From: Mucilaginibacter sp. SMC90
Lineage (GTDB): Bacteria; Bacteroidota; Bacteroidia; Sphingobacteriales; Sphingobacteriaceae
NCBI RefSeq assembly: GCF_022811725.1
Contig: NZ_CP094527.1
Span: 620,001-684,000, forward strand
Direction of reading: 5' to 3'
Length of the DNA: 64,000 bases
The translations under genes and the position numbers were made by a program. This document shows, in pieces, positions 49,669 through 58,339 of this stretch (the first letter of the stretch is position 1; every line of letters starts with the position of its first letter). The notes below the pieces were generated by a model. That model was not told where the DNA came from, searched no databases, and was given only the letters and a program-made list of their open reading frames with translations.

Positions 49669-51942
49669 ATGAGTATTCATTATAAAATAATAGCTGCAGA
49701 GCTTTCTGTAGCCGAAAAACAGGTTACCGCCACGGTAGGCCTGCTTGATGAAGGGGCTACTGTTCCGTTCATTTCCCGTTATCGTAAAGAGCTTACCGGT
49801 AGTTTGGATGAGGTACAGGTTGCCACTATCCGTGACCGTGTACAGCAACTGCGCGAGTTAGATAAACGCCGTGAGGCTATCCTGAAATCGCTTACCGACT
49901 TGGGCAAACTCACGCCCGAGCTTGAAAAGCAGGTTAACGAGGCCGAAACCATGGTTGCTTTGGAAGATATTTACCTTCCTTATCGCCCGAAACGCAAAAC
50001 CCGCGCTACAGCGGCCCGCGAAAAAGGCCTGCAGCCATTGGCCGATGTTTTATTGGAACAAAAAAATATCGACCCTGAACTGATTGCTGCCGAATACATC
50101 AGCGATGAAAAAGGTGTAGCCAGTGTTGAAGAAGCATTGGCCGGTGCAAGGGATATCATTGCCGAAACCGTTGCAGAAAATGCTGAAGTGCGTACTAAGA
50201 TCCGTGAACTGTTTGTTGAGAAAGGCACTTTTGCTTCACGCGTAGTTGAAGGCAAAGAAGAGGCGGGCATTAAATATAAAGACTATTTTGAGTGGACGGA
50301 GCCGGTTAAAACCGCTCCATCACATCGTATACTGGCTATGCGCCGCGGCGAAAAAGAGGAGATCCTTTGGCTCGATCTGAAACCGGAAGAAGATGATGCC
50401 CTGAACTTATTGGAGACTTCAGTCATCAAAGGCAACAACCAGGCTTCAGGACAGGTTCGCTTAGCAATAACCGATGGCTACAAGCGTTTGCTTAAGCCGT
50501 CGATGGAAACAGAGGTACGCCTGCTTACCAAAAAGAAAGCCGACGAAGAAGCTATCCGTGTATTTGCTGAAAATGCACGTCAATTACTGCTGGCTGCACC
50601 TCTTGGTCAGAAAAGGGTAATGGCACTTGACCCGGGTTTCCGTACAGGCTGTAAGCTGGTTTGTTTGGATGAGCAAGGCAAGTTGCTTGAAAACACCACG
50701 GTTTATCCGCATACAGGTGCCGGGCAGGCGCGCGAAGCCGAAAAAACGGTACAGCACCTGTTCCAGAAATATAATATAGAAGCCATTGCTATAGGTAACG
50801 GTACGGCCGGCCGCGAAACAGAGGTATTTGTGCGCAACCTGAATCTGCCGGGTGCTACTCTTGTAATGGTTAATGAAAGCGGGGCTTCTATCTACTCGGC
50901 ATCTGAAGTGGCGAGGGAAGAGTTTCCAGACTACGATGTTACCGTAAGGGGGGCTGTATCTATCGGCCGCCGTTTAATGGACCCGCTGGCCGAACTGGTG
51001 AAAATCGATCCAAAATCAATTGGTGTAGGCCAGTACCAGCATGACGTTGATCAGAACAAGCTGCAAACGTCTTTAGATGACACGGTGATCAGCGCAGTGA
51101 ACGCGGTAGGTGTTGAGTTGAACACAGCTTCAAAACAGATCCTGGCCTACGTATCGGGCCTTGGGCCGCAACTGGCACAAAACATTGTAGAATACCGTAA
51201 TCAAAACGGAGCCTTTAAACGCCGCGAGCAGTTAAAGAAAGTTCCGCGCCTGGGCGATAAAGCATTTGAGCAGGCTGCAGGTTTCCTTCGTATTCACAAC
51301 GCCGAGAATCCCTTGGATACCAGTGCCGTTCACCCAGAACGTTATGGTTTGCTTGAGCAAATGGCTAAGGATTTGAAATGTACAGTAAAAGATTTGATGG
51401 GTAACCCAACCCTGCGTAAAAGCATTCCGCTGCAAAAATATGTATCTGAAACAGTTGGTTTGCCAACCCTGAACGATATCATGGCCGAGCTTGCCAAACC
51501 AGGCCGCGACCCTCGTGAACAGTTTGAGGCATTCAGCTTTACCGACGGTGTTAATGCCATAGGCGATTTGAAAGTGGGGATGAAACTGCCGGGTATTGTA
51601 ACTAACATCACGGCTTTTGGTGCCTTTGTTGATATCGGCGTTCACCAGGATGGCCTTGTTCACCTAAGTCAGATCACCAACCGTTACATTAAAGATCCTA
51701 ATGAGGTATTGAAAGTACATCAAAAGGTTGAAGTAACTGTTACCGAAGTTGACGTAAACCGCAAGCGCATTGCCCTATCCATGAAGGAGAACGACAAAAG
51801 CGAACCAAGCCAGCGCCGTAACGATGACCGTCGCCCGCAGGGTAATAACAACAAACCAAACTTTAATAAAAGGGTTGAAAAAGAGCCCGAAACCGATATG
51901 GCTTTGAAGTTGGCTGCGTTGAAGGGGAAGTTTAAGTTATAA
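49669..51942 (+). CDS. tex: Tex family RNA-binding protein
   Basis: 757 residues from ATG 49669 (MSIHYKIIAAELSVAEKQV); a TTG six bases earlier is ignored. Tex architecture in order: N-terminal helical domain (VPFISRYRKELTGSLDEVQV), YqgF-like RNase H fold (VMALDPGFRTGCKLVCLDE), double HhH (IVEYRNQNGAFKRREQLKK) and a C-terminal S1 RNA-binding domain (GIVTNITAFGAFVDIGVHQD). The tail is basic, asparagine-rich and low complexity (RNDDRRPQGNNNKPN). Tex affects transcription and RNA handling. A perfect 31-bp inverted repeat element follows. Confidence 0.95.
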   Translation: MSIHYKIIAAELSVAEKQVTATVGLLDEGATVPFISRYRKELTGSLDEVQVATIRDRVQQLRELDKRREAILKSLTDLGKLTPELEKQVNEAETMVALEDIYLPYRPKRKTRATAAREKGLQPLADVLLEQKNIDPELIAAEYISDEKGVASVEEALAGARDIIAETVAENAEVRTKIRELFVEKGTFASRVVEGKEEAGIKYKDYFEWTEPVKTAPSHRILAMRRGEKEEILWLDLKPEEDDALNLLETSVIKGNNQASGQVRLAITDGYKRLLKPSMETEVRLLTKKKADEEAIRVFAENARQLLLAAPLGQKRVMALDPGFRTGCKLVCLDEQGKLLENTTVYPHTGAGQAREAEKTVQHLFQKYNIEAIAIGNGTAGRETEVFVRNLNLPGATLVMVNESGASIYSASEVAREEFPDYDVTVRGAVSIGRRLMDPLAELVKIDPKSIGVGQYQHDVDQNKLQTSLDDTVISAVNAVGVELNTASKQILAYVSGLGPQLAQNIVEYRNQNGAFKRREQLKKVPRLGDKAFEQAAGFLRIHNAENPLDTSAVHPERYGLLEQMAKDLKCTVKDLMGNPTLRKSIPLQKYVSETVGLPTLNDIMAELAKPGRDPREQFEAFSFTDGVNAIGDLKVGMKLPGIVTNITAFGAFVDIGVHQDGLVHLSQITNRYIKDPNEVLKVHQKVEVTVTEVDVNRKRIALSMKENDKSEPSQRRNDDRRPQGNNNKPNFNKRVEKEPETDMALKLAALKGKFKL

Positions 51943-51965
51943 AATAAAAATCAGATACTTTTAAA

Positions 51966-52053
51966 AGCGTCATTGCGAGGTACGAAGCAATCCCTTATAA
52001 GCAGGTCCGCCCTGTAGAGTCGGGGATTGCTTCGTACCTCGCAATGACGCTTT
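51966..52053. repeat. Perfect 31-bp inverted repeat with GTCATTGCGAGG ends
   Basis: The 31 bases at 51966-51996 are exactly mirrored at 52023-52053, with a 26-base loop. The ends read GCGTCATTGCGAGG and CCTCGCAATGACGC, the same family as the element at 25727-25814. Located between the convergent tex and prfA genes. Confidence 0.92.
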
Positions 52054-52070
52054 CTTGATGGAAACAAACA

Positions 52071-52102
52071 AAAAATCCCCAACCATCAGGCTGGGGATTT
52101 TT
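52071..52102. terminator. Bidirectional Rho-independent terminator
   Basis: AAAAATCCCCA pairs with TGGGGATTTTT (11 bp) across a ten-base loop; T-rich tails exist on both strands. It serves prfA and probably tex. Confidence 0.85.
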
Positions 52103-52125
52103 ATTTATATCATTTATACAGATAC

Positions 52126-53199
52126 TTACGCTACCGTACCCTCTTTCAACTTCTCTGCATTCTCTGCAAACTGAAGTGATTCAAGGATCTCTTGCAGGTC
52201 GCCGTTAAGGACGCCCGGAAGGTTGTAAATGGTCAAACCGATACGGTGCTCGGTTAAACGGCCCTGAGGATAGTTATAGGTACGCACCTTGGCCGACCTG
52301 TCGCCGGTTGACACCATGGTTTTACGTTTTTTGGATGTTTCGGCAAGATGCTTCTGCAGCTCCATTTCATATACCCTCGAACGTAATACCTGTAAAGCCT
52401 TATCGTAGTTTTTTAATTGTGATTTCTGATCCTGGCATTGTGCAACAATACCTGTAGGAAGGTGGGTTAACCTCACGGCCGAATAAGTGGTGTTAACCGA
52501 CTGACCGCCCGGGCCCGAAGCACAGAACAGATCCTTACGGATATCACTTACCTGCAGGTCAATGTCAAACTCATCAACCTCTGGTAATACTACTACAGAA
52601 GCTGCCGAGGTATGTACACGACCTTGCGTTTCGGTATCAGGTACACGTTGTACACGGTGCACGCCCGATTCGTATTTAAGGGTTCCGTAAGCATCTTCGG
52701 CGTTTACGTTAAAAACGATCTCTTTATAGCCGCCGCTGGTGCCTTCGGTGTAGTCAACCAATTCGGTGCGCCAGCCGCGTTTTTCGCAATAACGCATATA
52801 CATGCGGTAAAGGTCGCCGGCAAAAAGGGCAGCCTCATCGCCACCAGTACCTCCACGGATCTCCACAATGGCATTTTTAGAATCTTCAGGATCTTTAGGG
52901 ATCAGCATCAGGCGAATTTCTTCTTCCTTTACTTCCTGCTGAGCAAGTAATTCGTCAAGCTCCATTTTGGCCATTTCGCGAAACTCTTCGTCCTTTTCGG
53001 TAGCCAGGATCTCTTTATTGGTATCGATATTGCTCATAATGTTGCGGTATATATGATACTCGTCAACAATTTTGGCAAGGTCTTTATATTCTTTATTTAG
53101 CTGGGCAAAACGCTTCATATCCTGCATTACTTCAGGATTGCTCAATTCGCCTTCAACATTTTTCCAGCGCTCGTATATCAGCTCTAATTTATCTAACAT
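52126..53199 (-). CDS. prfA: Peptide chain release factor 1
   Basis: 357 residues, standard length. RF1 ends translation at UAA and UAG. The GGQ catalytic loop is in CASGPGGQSVNTTYSAVRL. The N-terminal helical domain (DKLELIYERWKNVEGELSNP) and the final ESLQFAENAEKLKEG are typical. The second domain contains the stop-codon recognition region (SGVHRVQRVPDTETQGRVHT). A TACTTTTG promoter element lies at 53302-53309, about 100 bases upstream. Confidence 0.96.
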   Translation of the reverse strand: MLDKLELIYERWKNVEGELSNPEVMQDMKRFAQLNKEYKDLAKIVDEYHIYRNIMSNIDTNKEILATEKDEEFREMAKMELDELLAQQEVKEEEIRLMLIPKDPEDSKNAIVEIRGGTGGDEAALFAGDLYRMYMRYCEKRGWRTELVDYTEGTSGGYKEIVFNVNAEDAYGTLKYESGVHRVQRVPDTETQGRVHTSAASVVVLPEVDEFDIDLQVSDIRKDLFCASGPGGQSVNTTYSAVRLTHLPTGIVAQCQDQKSQLKNYDKALQVLRSRVYEMELQKHLAETSKKRKTMVSTGDRSAKVRTYNYPQGRLTEHRIGLTIYNLPGVLNGDLQEILESLQFAENAEKLKEGTVA

Positions 53200-53301
53200 A
53201 TACTATAAATAATGATGCAGCTAAAAACTGTTTGATATCGAACCGGCTTATGAAAGATTTAACGTTTCGGGGCGGTTTACAGGCTTGCTGCAAAAAGTGC
53301 A

Positions 53302-53309
53302 CAAAAGTA
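53302..53309 (-). promoter_or_regulatory. Bacteroidota -7 promoter element (TACTTTTG) of prfA
   Basis: Exact TAnnTTTG match on the minus strand, predicting a leader of roughly 95 bases before prfA. No clear -33 box was seen. Confidence 0.4.
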
Positions 53310-53465
53310 CGCATTTTTTCTGTAAGAAAGATGCCTTGTATTGCTCAGGTATACGCACTCTGTAGTTTATTACAATCGCCCAACACAAATGGTCGCCGAT
53401 ATTATATTGAAGCAATTAAATTAATTAAACAACTGCAATGAATACAATCTTCCGCTTTTCAAGAA

Positions 53466-54224
53466 TTATTCGTTACCCTTCTCAAAATATTCCAATTTCA
53501 ATTCATTACCATCAAAAACGGCATAAGAAAACTGCGTGATCCATTCGCCAAGATTAACGTAACGGCTTTGCGGGGTTATTTGAATATCGAGCGGAAAATG
53601 CCGGTGACCAAAAACAAGGTAATCATAAAAGCTGTTCTTTAGTTCTTCACGGCAAAAGGTTACCAGCCACTCCTGTTCGCCGGGTTTGGGATTATCCTTT
53701 TTTGCATTGGTATCGCGGCTATGGCGGCTCCATTTATTAGCTATACCCACGCCAAGGTTTGGATGGATCCGTGCAAACAGCCACTGGCAAAACCTGCTTC
53801 TGAAAAATCCTTTTAAAAACTTGTAGAAGTTATCGCCCGGCCCAAGCCCGTCGCCGTGGTGAATGAAGAATTTTTTGCCGTTACGCTCAATTTTTAGTTC
53901 ATTGCTGATGATGGTAGCACCAAATTCCTCCACAAAATAATCAAACATCCACATATCGTGGTTGCCTTTAAACAGGTAAAGCTTTACGCCCGCATCGGCA
54001 AGTTCGGCAAGCTTGCCCAAAAAACGGATATAGCCTTTGGGCACTACCGATTTGTATTCAAACCAGAAGTCAAAAACATCACCAACCAGAAATACTTCGG
54101 CGGCATCATGTTTTATACTGTCCAGCCAGCGCACTATCTTATCTTCGCGTTGACGGCTTGAGTCGTATGTGCCTGTACCTAAATGAAAATCAGAAGCAAA
54201 ATAAAGTTTGTCGCGAACCGGCAT
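53466..54224 (-). CDS. UDP-2,3-diacylglucosamine diphosphatase (LpxH-like phosphoesterase)
   Basis: 252 residues from ATG 54224 (MPVRDKLYFASDFHLGTG); the frame's earlier TTG (54231-54233) overlaps a promoter -7 element. Calcineurin-like metallophosphatase motifs are in order: D12-x-H14 (SDFHLG), GDVFDFWFE, GNHDMW, HHGDG and GHRHFP. The FDFWFEYKSVVP segment is specific to LpxH-type enzymes, which cleave UDP-diacylglucosamine in lipid A synthesis at the inner membrane. Bacteroidota commonly have two such genes, so the exact substrate is a guess. Confidence 0.88.
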   Translation of the reverse strand: MPVRDKLYFASDFHLGTGTYDSSRQREDKIVRWLDSIKHDAAEVFLVGDVFDFWFEYKSVVPKGYIRFLGKLAELADAGVKLYLFKGNHDMWMFDYFVEEFGATIISNELKIERNGKKFFIHHGDGLGPGDNFYKFLKGFFRSRFCQWLFARIHPNLGVGIANKWSRHSRDTNAKKDNPKPGEQEWLVTFCREELKNSFYDYLVFGHRHFPLDIQITPQSRYVNLGEWITQFSYAVFDGNELKLEYFEKGNE

Positions 54225-54230
54225 ATGCGG

Positions 54231-54238
54231 CAAAAATA
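54231..54238 (-). promoter_or_regulatory. Bacteroidota -7 promoter element (TATTTTTG) of the LpxH-like gene
   Basis: Exact TAnnTTTG match on the minus strand only six bases before the ATG at 54224, so the message would be nearly leaderless if this is the true promoter. Confidence 0.4.
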
Positions 54239-54339
54239 CGTTTTAACAATCAAACAGAAAAGATAAAGATTGTTACACAATAAGCATCAAACAACACCGT
54301 ACCTTAGTGGTTATTCACAATACACTAAACATTAAAATT

Positions 54340-54582
54340 ATGGCAATCCCCGAAAACCCAAATCTTGATGATGCCCAGGAAGACAAAGATCCCGGTAACG
54401 AATTTGAGCAAAACGAAGGCCAGGATACCGGCAACGAAATCATTGATAACAGCGAACCGGACGTAGCCGGATTGAATGCCGCCAGCCGCGCATCCGAATC
54501 GTCATTTACTTTAAACTTTGAGGATGGTTACGCGCCGGCACCGGATAAAAAGGACGATGACGAGCAAGCATTAAAACACTGA
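54340..54582 (+). CDS. Acidic, probably disordered protein, 80 aa
   Basis: From ATG 54340 (MAIPENPNLDDAQEDKDPGN) the protein is strongly acidic and lacks hydrophobic clusters, apart from a short serine-rich middle (LNAASRASESSFTLNFEDGY). It ends in a lysine- and aspartate-rich tail. Such small acidic proteins are common between housekeeping genes in Bacteroidota, and their role is unknown. An earlier start at 54307 is less likely because those codons read like a leader. Confidence 0.6.
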   Translation: MAIPENPNLDDAQEDKDPGNEFEQNEGQDTGNEIIDNSEPDVAGLNAASRASESSFTLNFEDGYAPAPDKKDDDEQALKH

Positions 54583-54593
54583 TATACTAAACA

Positions 54594-54941
54594 ATGAAAA
54601 AACTATTATTGCCGGCACTGCTCCTTATTGCTTTTACCGGTAGCGTATCAGCACAATCTAAAGGCTTTACCATGGCTGATTTTAAAAACAACATAGGCAA
54701 AGTGGGTACTTTGTGCGATACCGTTTACTCTTACAAAACGGTAAGCGATACGCTAACGTTGCTTAATATGGGCGCGGCCTACCCACGGCAAAAATATACG
54801 GTAGCCGTAAAGGGCAGTCAAATAAAGCTCGACCTATCCAGCATAAAAGGCAAGCATGTATGTACAACCGGCACATTTGAACTTTTTAAAGGCCAGCCCG
54901 AAATTGTGGCCGATAAGCCAGAACAGATCACGGTTAACTGA
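54594..54941 (+). CDS. Secreted hypothetical protein, 115 aa (OB-fold-like)
   Basis: A signal peptide (cleavage near VSAQSK, residue 20) precedes a beta-rich domain (KVGTLCDTVYSYKTVSDTLT, YTVAVKGSQIKLDLSSIKGK, HVCTTGTFELFKGQPEIVAD). The order of strands and the final EIVADKPEQI resemble small periplasmic OB-fold proteins that bind nucleic acids or sugars in other bacteria. Two cysteines may form a disulphide. Followed by a perfect 18-bp hairpin terminator. Confidence 0.65.
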   Translation: MKKLLLPALLLIAFTGSVSAQSKGFTMADFKNNIGKVGTLCDTVYSYKTVSDTLTLLNMGAAYPRQKYTVAVKGSQIKLDLSSIKGKHVCTTGTFELFKGQPEIVADKPEQITVN

Positions 54942-54961
54942 TAAATTTATCAAACGCCCAT

Positions 54962-55000
54962 AAACAAGAAAAGCAGATCATTGATCTGCTTTTCTTGTTT
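54962..55000. terminator. Bidirectional Rho-independent terminator
   Basis: A perfect 18-bp stem (AAACAAGAAAAGCAGATC and its complement) with the three-base loop ATT. T-rich on both sides; it sits between convergent genes ending at 54941 and 55044. Confidence 0.88.
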
Positions 55001-55043
55001 ATGATGATAATGATTCTATTTGGAATCAATACCTGCTTTTAGC

Positions 55044-55799
55044 TTAAAATGCCTTGTATAAGCCGAATACAATTTGTCCTTCGGTAATTGGCTGTTTAGT
55101 TACCAAACGGCCAACATTGAGGGTACGCCCGGTTGTTGTTACATCATACCCCGGCGATTTAACATAATTTCCTTTAAGCGATAAACCCCAGCCTGCACCC
55201 ATATCAAACCTGATTGCTGCGCTGCCGCCATATGCAAAAGCATAGCCTTTAGCACTTTGCTGGGTAATAGTACCGCTTTGCGCATTAACACCGGTAACGG
55301 TTACAGTTAACAACGGTGAAGTTTGGCTTTTAATAGCACCTGCTGATGCCCTTAAATCAAATGATAAGCTGCGCCATACAAAAGTATATTGAGGGCCCAA
55401 CAACAGGTTAAAACTGCGGTAACGCTTGTCGGCAGTTACGGTTCCCTGGTCGGCTTTAAAATCAGTAGTATATCCTTGCGATAATATCAAATCGTCATCA
55501 TATGAAAAATTGCTTTGGTCCTGGTACGAAAAAGTGTAGCCGATACCAAAATTACGTTTCAGATAAACTGCCCCGTCAAGCTGGAAGGTAACACCCCTGT
55601 TTGCAAAGCCCGATTTATAGTTGCTGTAATCTGCTTTTGCAAAATCGCCCAGTGCATAGGAAATACCCATACTTAAGCCTACATAAGGTTTAAGTTTTAC
55701 TTTGGTTTCATCATCTTTATCGTTGGTATCCTGAGCTTTTGAAGTAAATGCCAGCAGCATTAGAAGGCCTGCCGTAAAAAAAGTAAGGGTTTGTTTCAT
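55044..55799 (-). CDS. Outer-membrane beta-barrel protein
   Basis: 251 residues with a signal peptide (FTAGLLMLLAFTSKAQD). The mature part shows alternating aromatic and glycine patterns of an eight-stranded barrel (LKPYVGLSMGISYALGDFAK, NFGIGYTFSYQDQSNFS, LLLGPQYTFVWRSLSFDLR) and ends in GQIVFGLYKAF, an aromatic-terminated OMP C-terminus. Probably a porin-like or OmpW/PorT-type protein of unknown function. Confidence 0.8.
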   Translation of the reverse strand: MKQTLTFFTAGLLMLLAFTSKAQDTNDKDDETKVKLKPYVGLSMGISYALGDFAKADYSNYKSGFANRGVTFQLDGAVYLKRNFGIGYTFSYQDQSNFSYDDDLILSQGYTTDFKADQGTVTADKRYRSFNLLLGPQYTFVWRSLSFDLRASAGAIKSQTSPLLTVTVTGVNAQSGTITQQSAKGYAFAYGGSAAIRFDMGAGWGLSLKGNYVKSPGYDVTTTGRTLNVGRLVTKQPITEGQIVFGLYKAF

Positions 55800-56141
55800 G
55801 TTTGTTATTATGTAACTGTATTACCGTAAGTTGCTAATGCATGCTTAGCCGCAAAGCAAACGTGCAAAAAAAACGCATTATTATTGATACTTATGTGATA
55901 ATGCTGCCCGGTTTAGGGCTTAAAATCACAACAGGCATCATTGGTAAAAAACTAAGCAGTTAATTTTAATTACTTGCCTTTGTCTTTACAGCTGTTTTTT
56001 TACGCTGCTAATATAGCCTGCAACGGCCAATTAAACAGCAACCAGCAGCAAAATTAACAACTTTTAACCTTTTGAACTGTGATGCCCTTGTGGCGATGTG
56101 CCTGAAATGGCTATCTTTAGTTGCCTGTAATTTAAACTATC
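55800..56141. other. 342-bp divergent intergenic region
   Basis: Spacer between the OMP gene and the S9 peptidase gene. A candidate promoter for the peptidase is TTG at 56088-56090, 20 bases, then TATCTTTA (56112-56119), one mismatch from consensus. I see no RNA gene or repeat. Confidence 0.4.
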
Positions 56142-58259
56142 ATGAAAAAAACGTTCTGTTTATTATCGTTAGCTGTTTTATTTTGCAGCTATACACATGC
56201 ACAAATGACTATAAAAACACTTCCATATCCTAAAGCTAAAAAAGTTGATGTTATTGATACCTATTTTGATACACAGGTGCCTGATCCATACCGCTGGCTT
56301 GAAAATGACCATGCCGACGACACCAAGGCCTGGGTACAGGAAGAAAATAAAGTAACTTTTAACTACCTCGATCAAATCCCTTACCGGGCCGGGATTCATA
56401 AGCGCCTGGAGTTTTTATGGAACTATGAAAAGTACAGCGCCCCTTTTAAGGAGGGCAAGTATATCTACTTTTATAAAAATGACGGCTTGCAGAGTCAGAA
56501 CGTACTATACCGCCAGCTGGGGGAAAACGGCGTACCCGAAGTTTTCCTCGATCCTAACAAATTCTCGGCCGATGGTACTACATCACTGCAAGGCATCGAG
56601 TTTACCAAAAACGGCGAACTGGCGGCTTTCCAGATTTCAGAAGGCGGCTCGGACTGGCGCAAGGTCATCGTTATCAACACCGAGGATAAAAGTGTTGTTG
56701 GTGACACCCTGAAAGATGTAAAATTCAGCGGGCTGGCTTGGCATGGTACCGACGGTTTTTATTACAGTAGTTACGACAAGCCTACAGAAGGCAGTCAGCT
56801 TTCGGGTATGACACAATTTCATAAGCTTTACTATCACAAACTGGGCACACCTCAAAATACCGATAAGCTGATTTTTGGCGGCGATAAAACTCCGCGTCGT
56901 TATATTGGGGCTTACCTTACCGAGGATGAGCGCTTTTTGGTGGTCACCGCTGCCACCTCAACAACCGGTAACGAGCTTTACATCCAGGACCTGAGCAAAC
57001 CCGGCAGCCAGATAGTTAACGTTGTAAACAACTTTGACAATCAGCACAGCGTTTTGGATAATGTGGGCAGCAAGCTTTATATACTTACCAACATCTACTC
57101 GCCCAATTTTAAAATTATTACTGTTGATGCGGAAGAACCGGGAATTACCCATTGGAAAAACCTCATCCCCGAAACTAAAAATGTATTAAGCGCCACCACT
57201 GGCGGAGGCAAAATCTTTGCCGAATACCTGCAGGATGCCACCTCCCTGATCCGGCAATACAATATGGATGGCAAGCTTGAACGTACCATTCAACTACCTT
57301 CAATAGGCTCGGCTTCGGGCTTTGGCACAAAGAAGGAAGAAAAGGCAACTTATTATACTTTTACCAACTACATATACCCGCCTACTATTTTTAAGCTGGA
57401 TATCGAAACCGGCAGCTCGGTGGTATATAAAAAATCGGGCGCAAAGTTTGATCCTGAGCAATATGAATCAAAGCAGGTGTTTTATACCTCAAAAGATAAA
57501 ACGAAGGTGCCGATGATCATCACCTACAAAAAGGGGACGGTACTTAACGGGCAAAACCCAACATTGCTGTACGCTTACGGTGGTTTTGGCGTTAGCTTAA
57601 CCCCGGCATTCAGCACATCAAACATCGTTTTGCTTGAGCATGGCGGCATATACGCTGTGCCTAACCTGCGCGGCGGCGGAGAGTATGGTGAGCTTTGGCA
57701 CCGCAAAGGCATCAAGCAAAAAAAGCAAAATGTATTTGATGATTTTATAGCAGCGGCCGAATACCTCATAAAAAACAAATACACTTCTAAGGATTACCTT
57801 GCGGTTTCGGGAGGCTCAAACGGCGGGCTCCTCATCGGTGCCATGTTAACCCAGCGCCCCGATCTGTTTAAAGTAGCTTTCCCTGCCGTGGGTGTGCTGG
57901 ATATGTTAAGGTATAACAAATTTACCGCCGGTGCCGGCTGGAGTTATGATTATGGCACCGCCGAAGATTCGGAACAGATGTTTAAATATCTTTATAATTA
58001 TTCACCATATCATGCCCTTAAACCGGGTATTTATCCCGCCACTATGATTACTACTGCCGATCATGACGACCGTGTGGTGCCTGCACATTCATTTAAATTT
58101 GCTGCCCGTTTGCAGGAATACCAGCAGGGAACAGCCCCAACACTTATTCGCATTGAAACCAATGCCGGTCACGGGGCGGGGCAAAGTACAGCGCAGCAAA
58201 TAAATGGCCAGGTTGATAAATGGGCTTTTATGTTTTGGAATATAGGAGTTAACTGGTAA
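56142..58259 (+). CDS. Prolyl oligopeptidase family protein (S9A)
   Basis: 705 residues with a signal peptide (SLAVLFCSYTHAQ), so periplasmic. N-terminal seven-bladed propeller (DPYRWLENDHADDTKAWVQE and later blades) and a C-terminal alpha/beta hydrolase. Catalytic Ser about 559 in VSGGSNGGLLIGAML, Asp about 643 in TTADHDDRVVPAHS, His about 677 in TNAGHGAGQST. It cuts after proline in short peptides. First of four co-directional genes encoding exported hydrolase-like proteins (to 61169). Confidence 0.95.
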   Translation: MKKTFCLLSLAVLFCSYTHAQMTIKTLPYPKAKKVDVIDTYFDTQVPDPYRWLENDHADDTKAWVQEENKVTFNYLDQIPYRAGIHKRLEFLWNYEKYSAPFKEGKYIYFYKNDGLQSQNVLYRQLGENGVPEVFLDPNKFSADGTTSLQGIEFTKNGELAAFQISEGGSDWRKVIVINTEDKSVVGDTLKDVKFSGLAWHGTDGFYYSSYDKPTEGSQLSGMTQFHKLYYHKLGTPQNTDKLIFGGDKTPRRYIGAYLTEDERFLVVTAATSTTGNELYIQDLSKPGSQIVNVVNNFDNQHSVLDNVGSKLYILTNIYSPNFKIITVDAEEPGITHWKNLIPETKNVLSATTGGGKIFAEYLQDATSLIRQYNMDGKLERTIQLPSIGSASGFGTKKEEKATYYTFTNYIYPPTIFKLDIETGSSVVYKKSGAKFDPEQYESKQVFYTSKDKTKVPMIITYKKGTVLNGQNPTLLYAYGGFGVSLTPAFSTSNIVLLEHGGIYAVPNLRGGGEYGELWHRKGIKQKKQNVFDDFIAAAEYLIKNKYTSKDYLAVSGGSNGGLLIGAMLTQRPDLFKVAFPAVGVLDMLRYNKFTAGAGWSYDYGTAEDSEQMFKYLYNYSPYHALKPGIYPATMITTADHDDRVVPAHSFKFAARLQEYQQGTAPTLIRIETNAGHGAGQSTAQQINGQVDKWAFMFWNIGVNW

Positions 58260-58339
58260 TTGTAAAACAGCCCGGAATTATAACCGGATAGCTTAAAGAT
58301 AAAACGTCGCGGATATATTTATTAACTAAATCAATCGCC

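Noticed and set aside
53232-53441. 69-codon plus-strand ORF upstream of prfA
   Set aside because: It covers the prfA promoter region (TACTTTTG at 53302), is cysteine-rich without pattern, and lacks a family.
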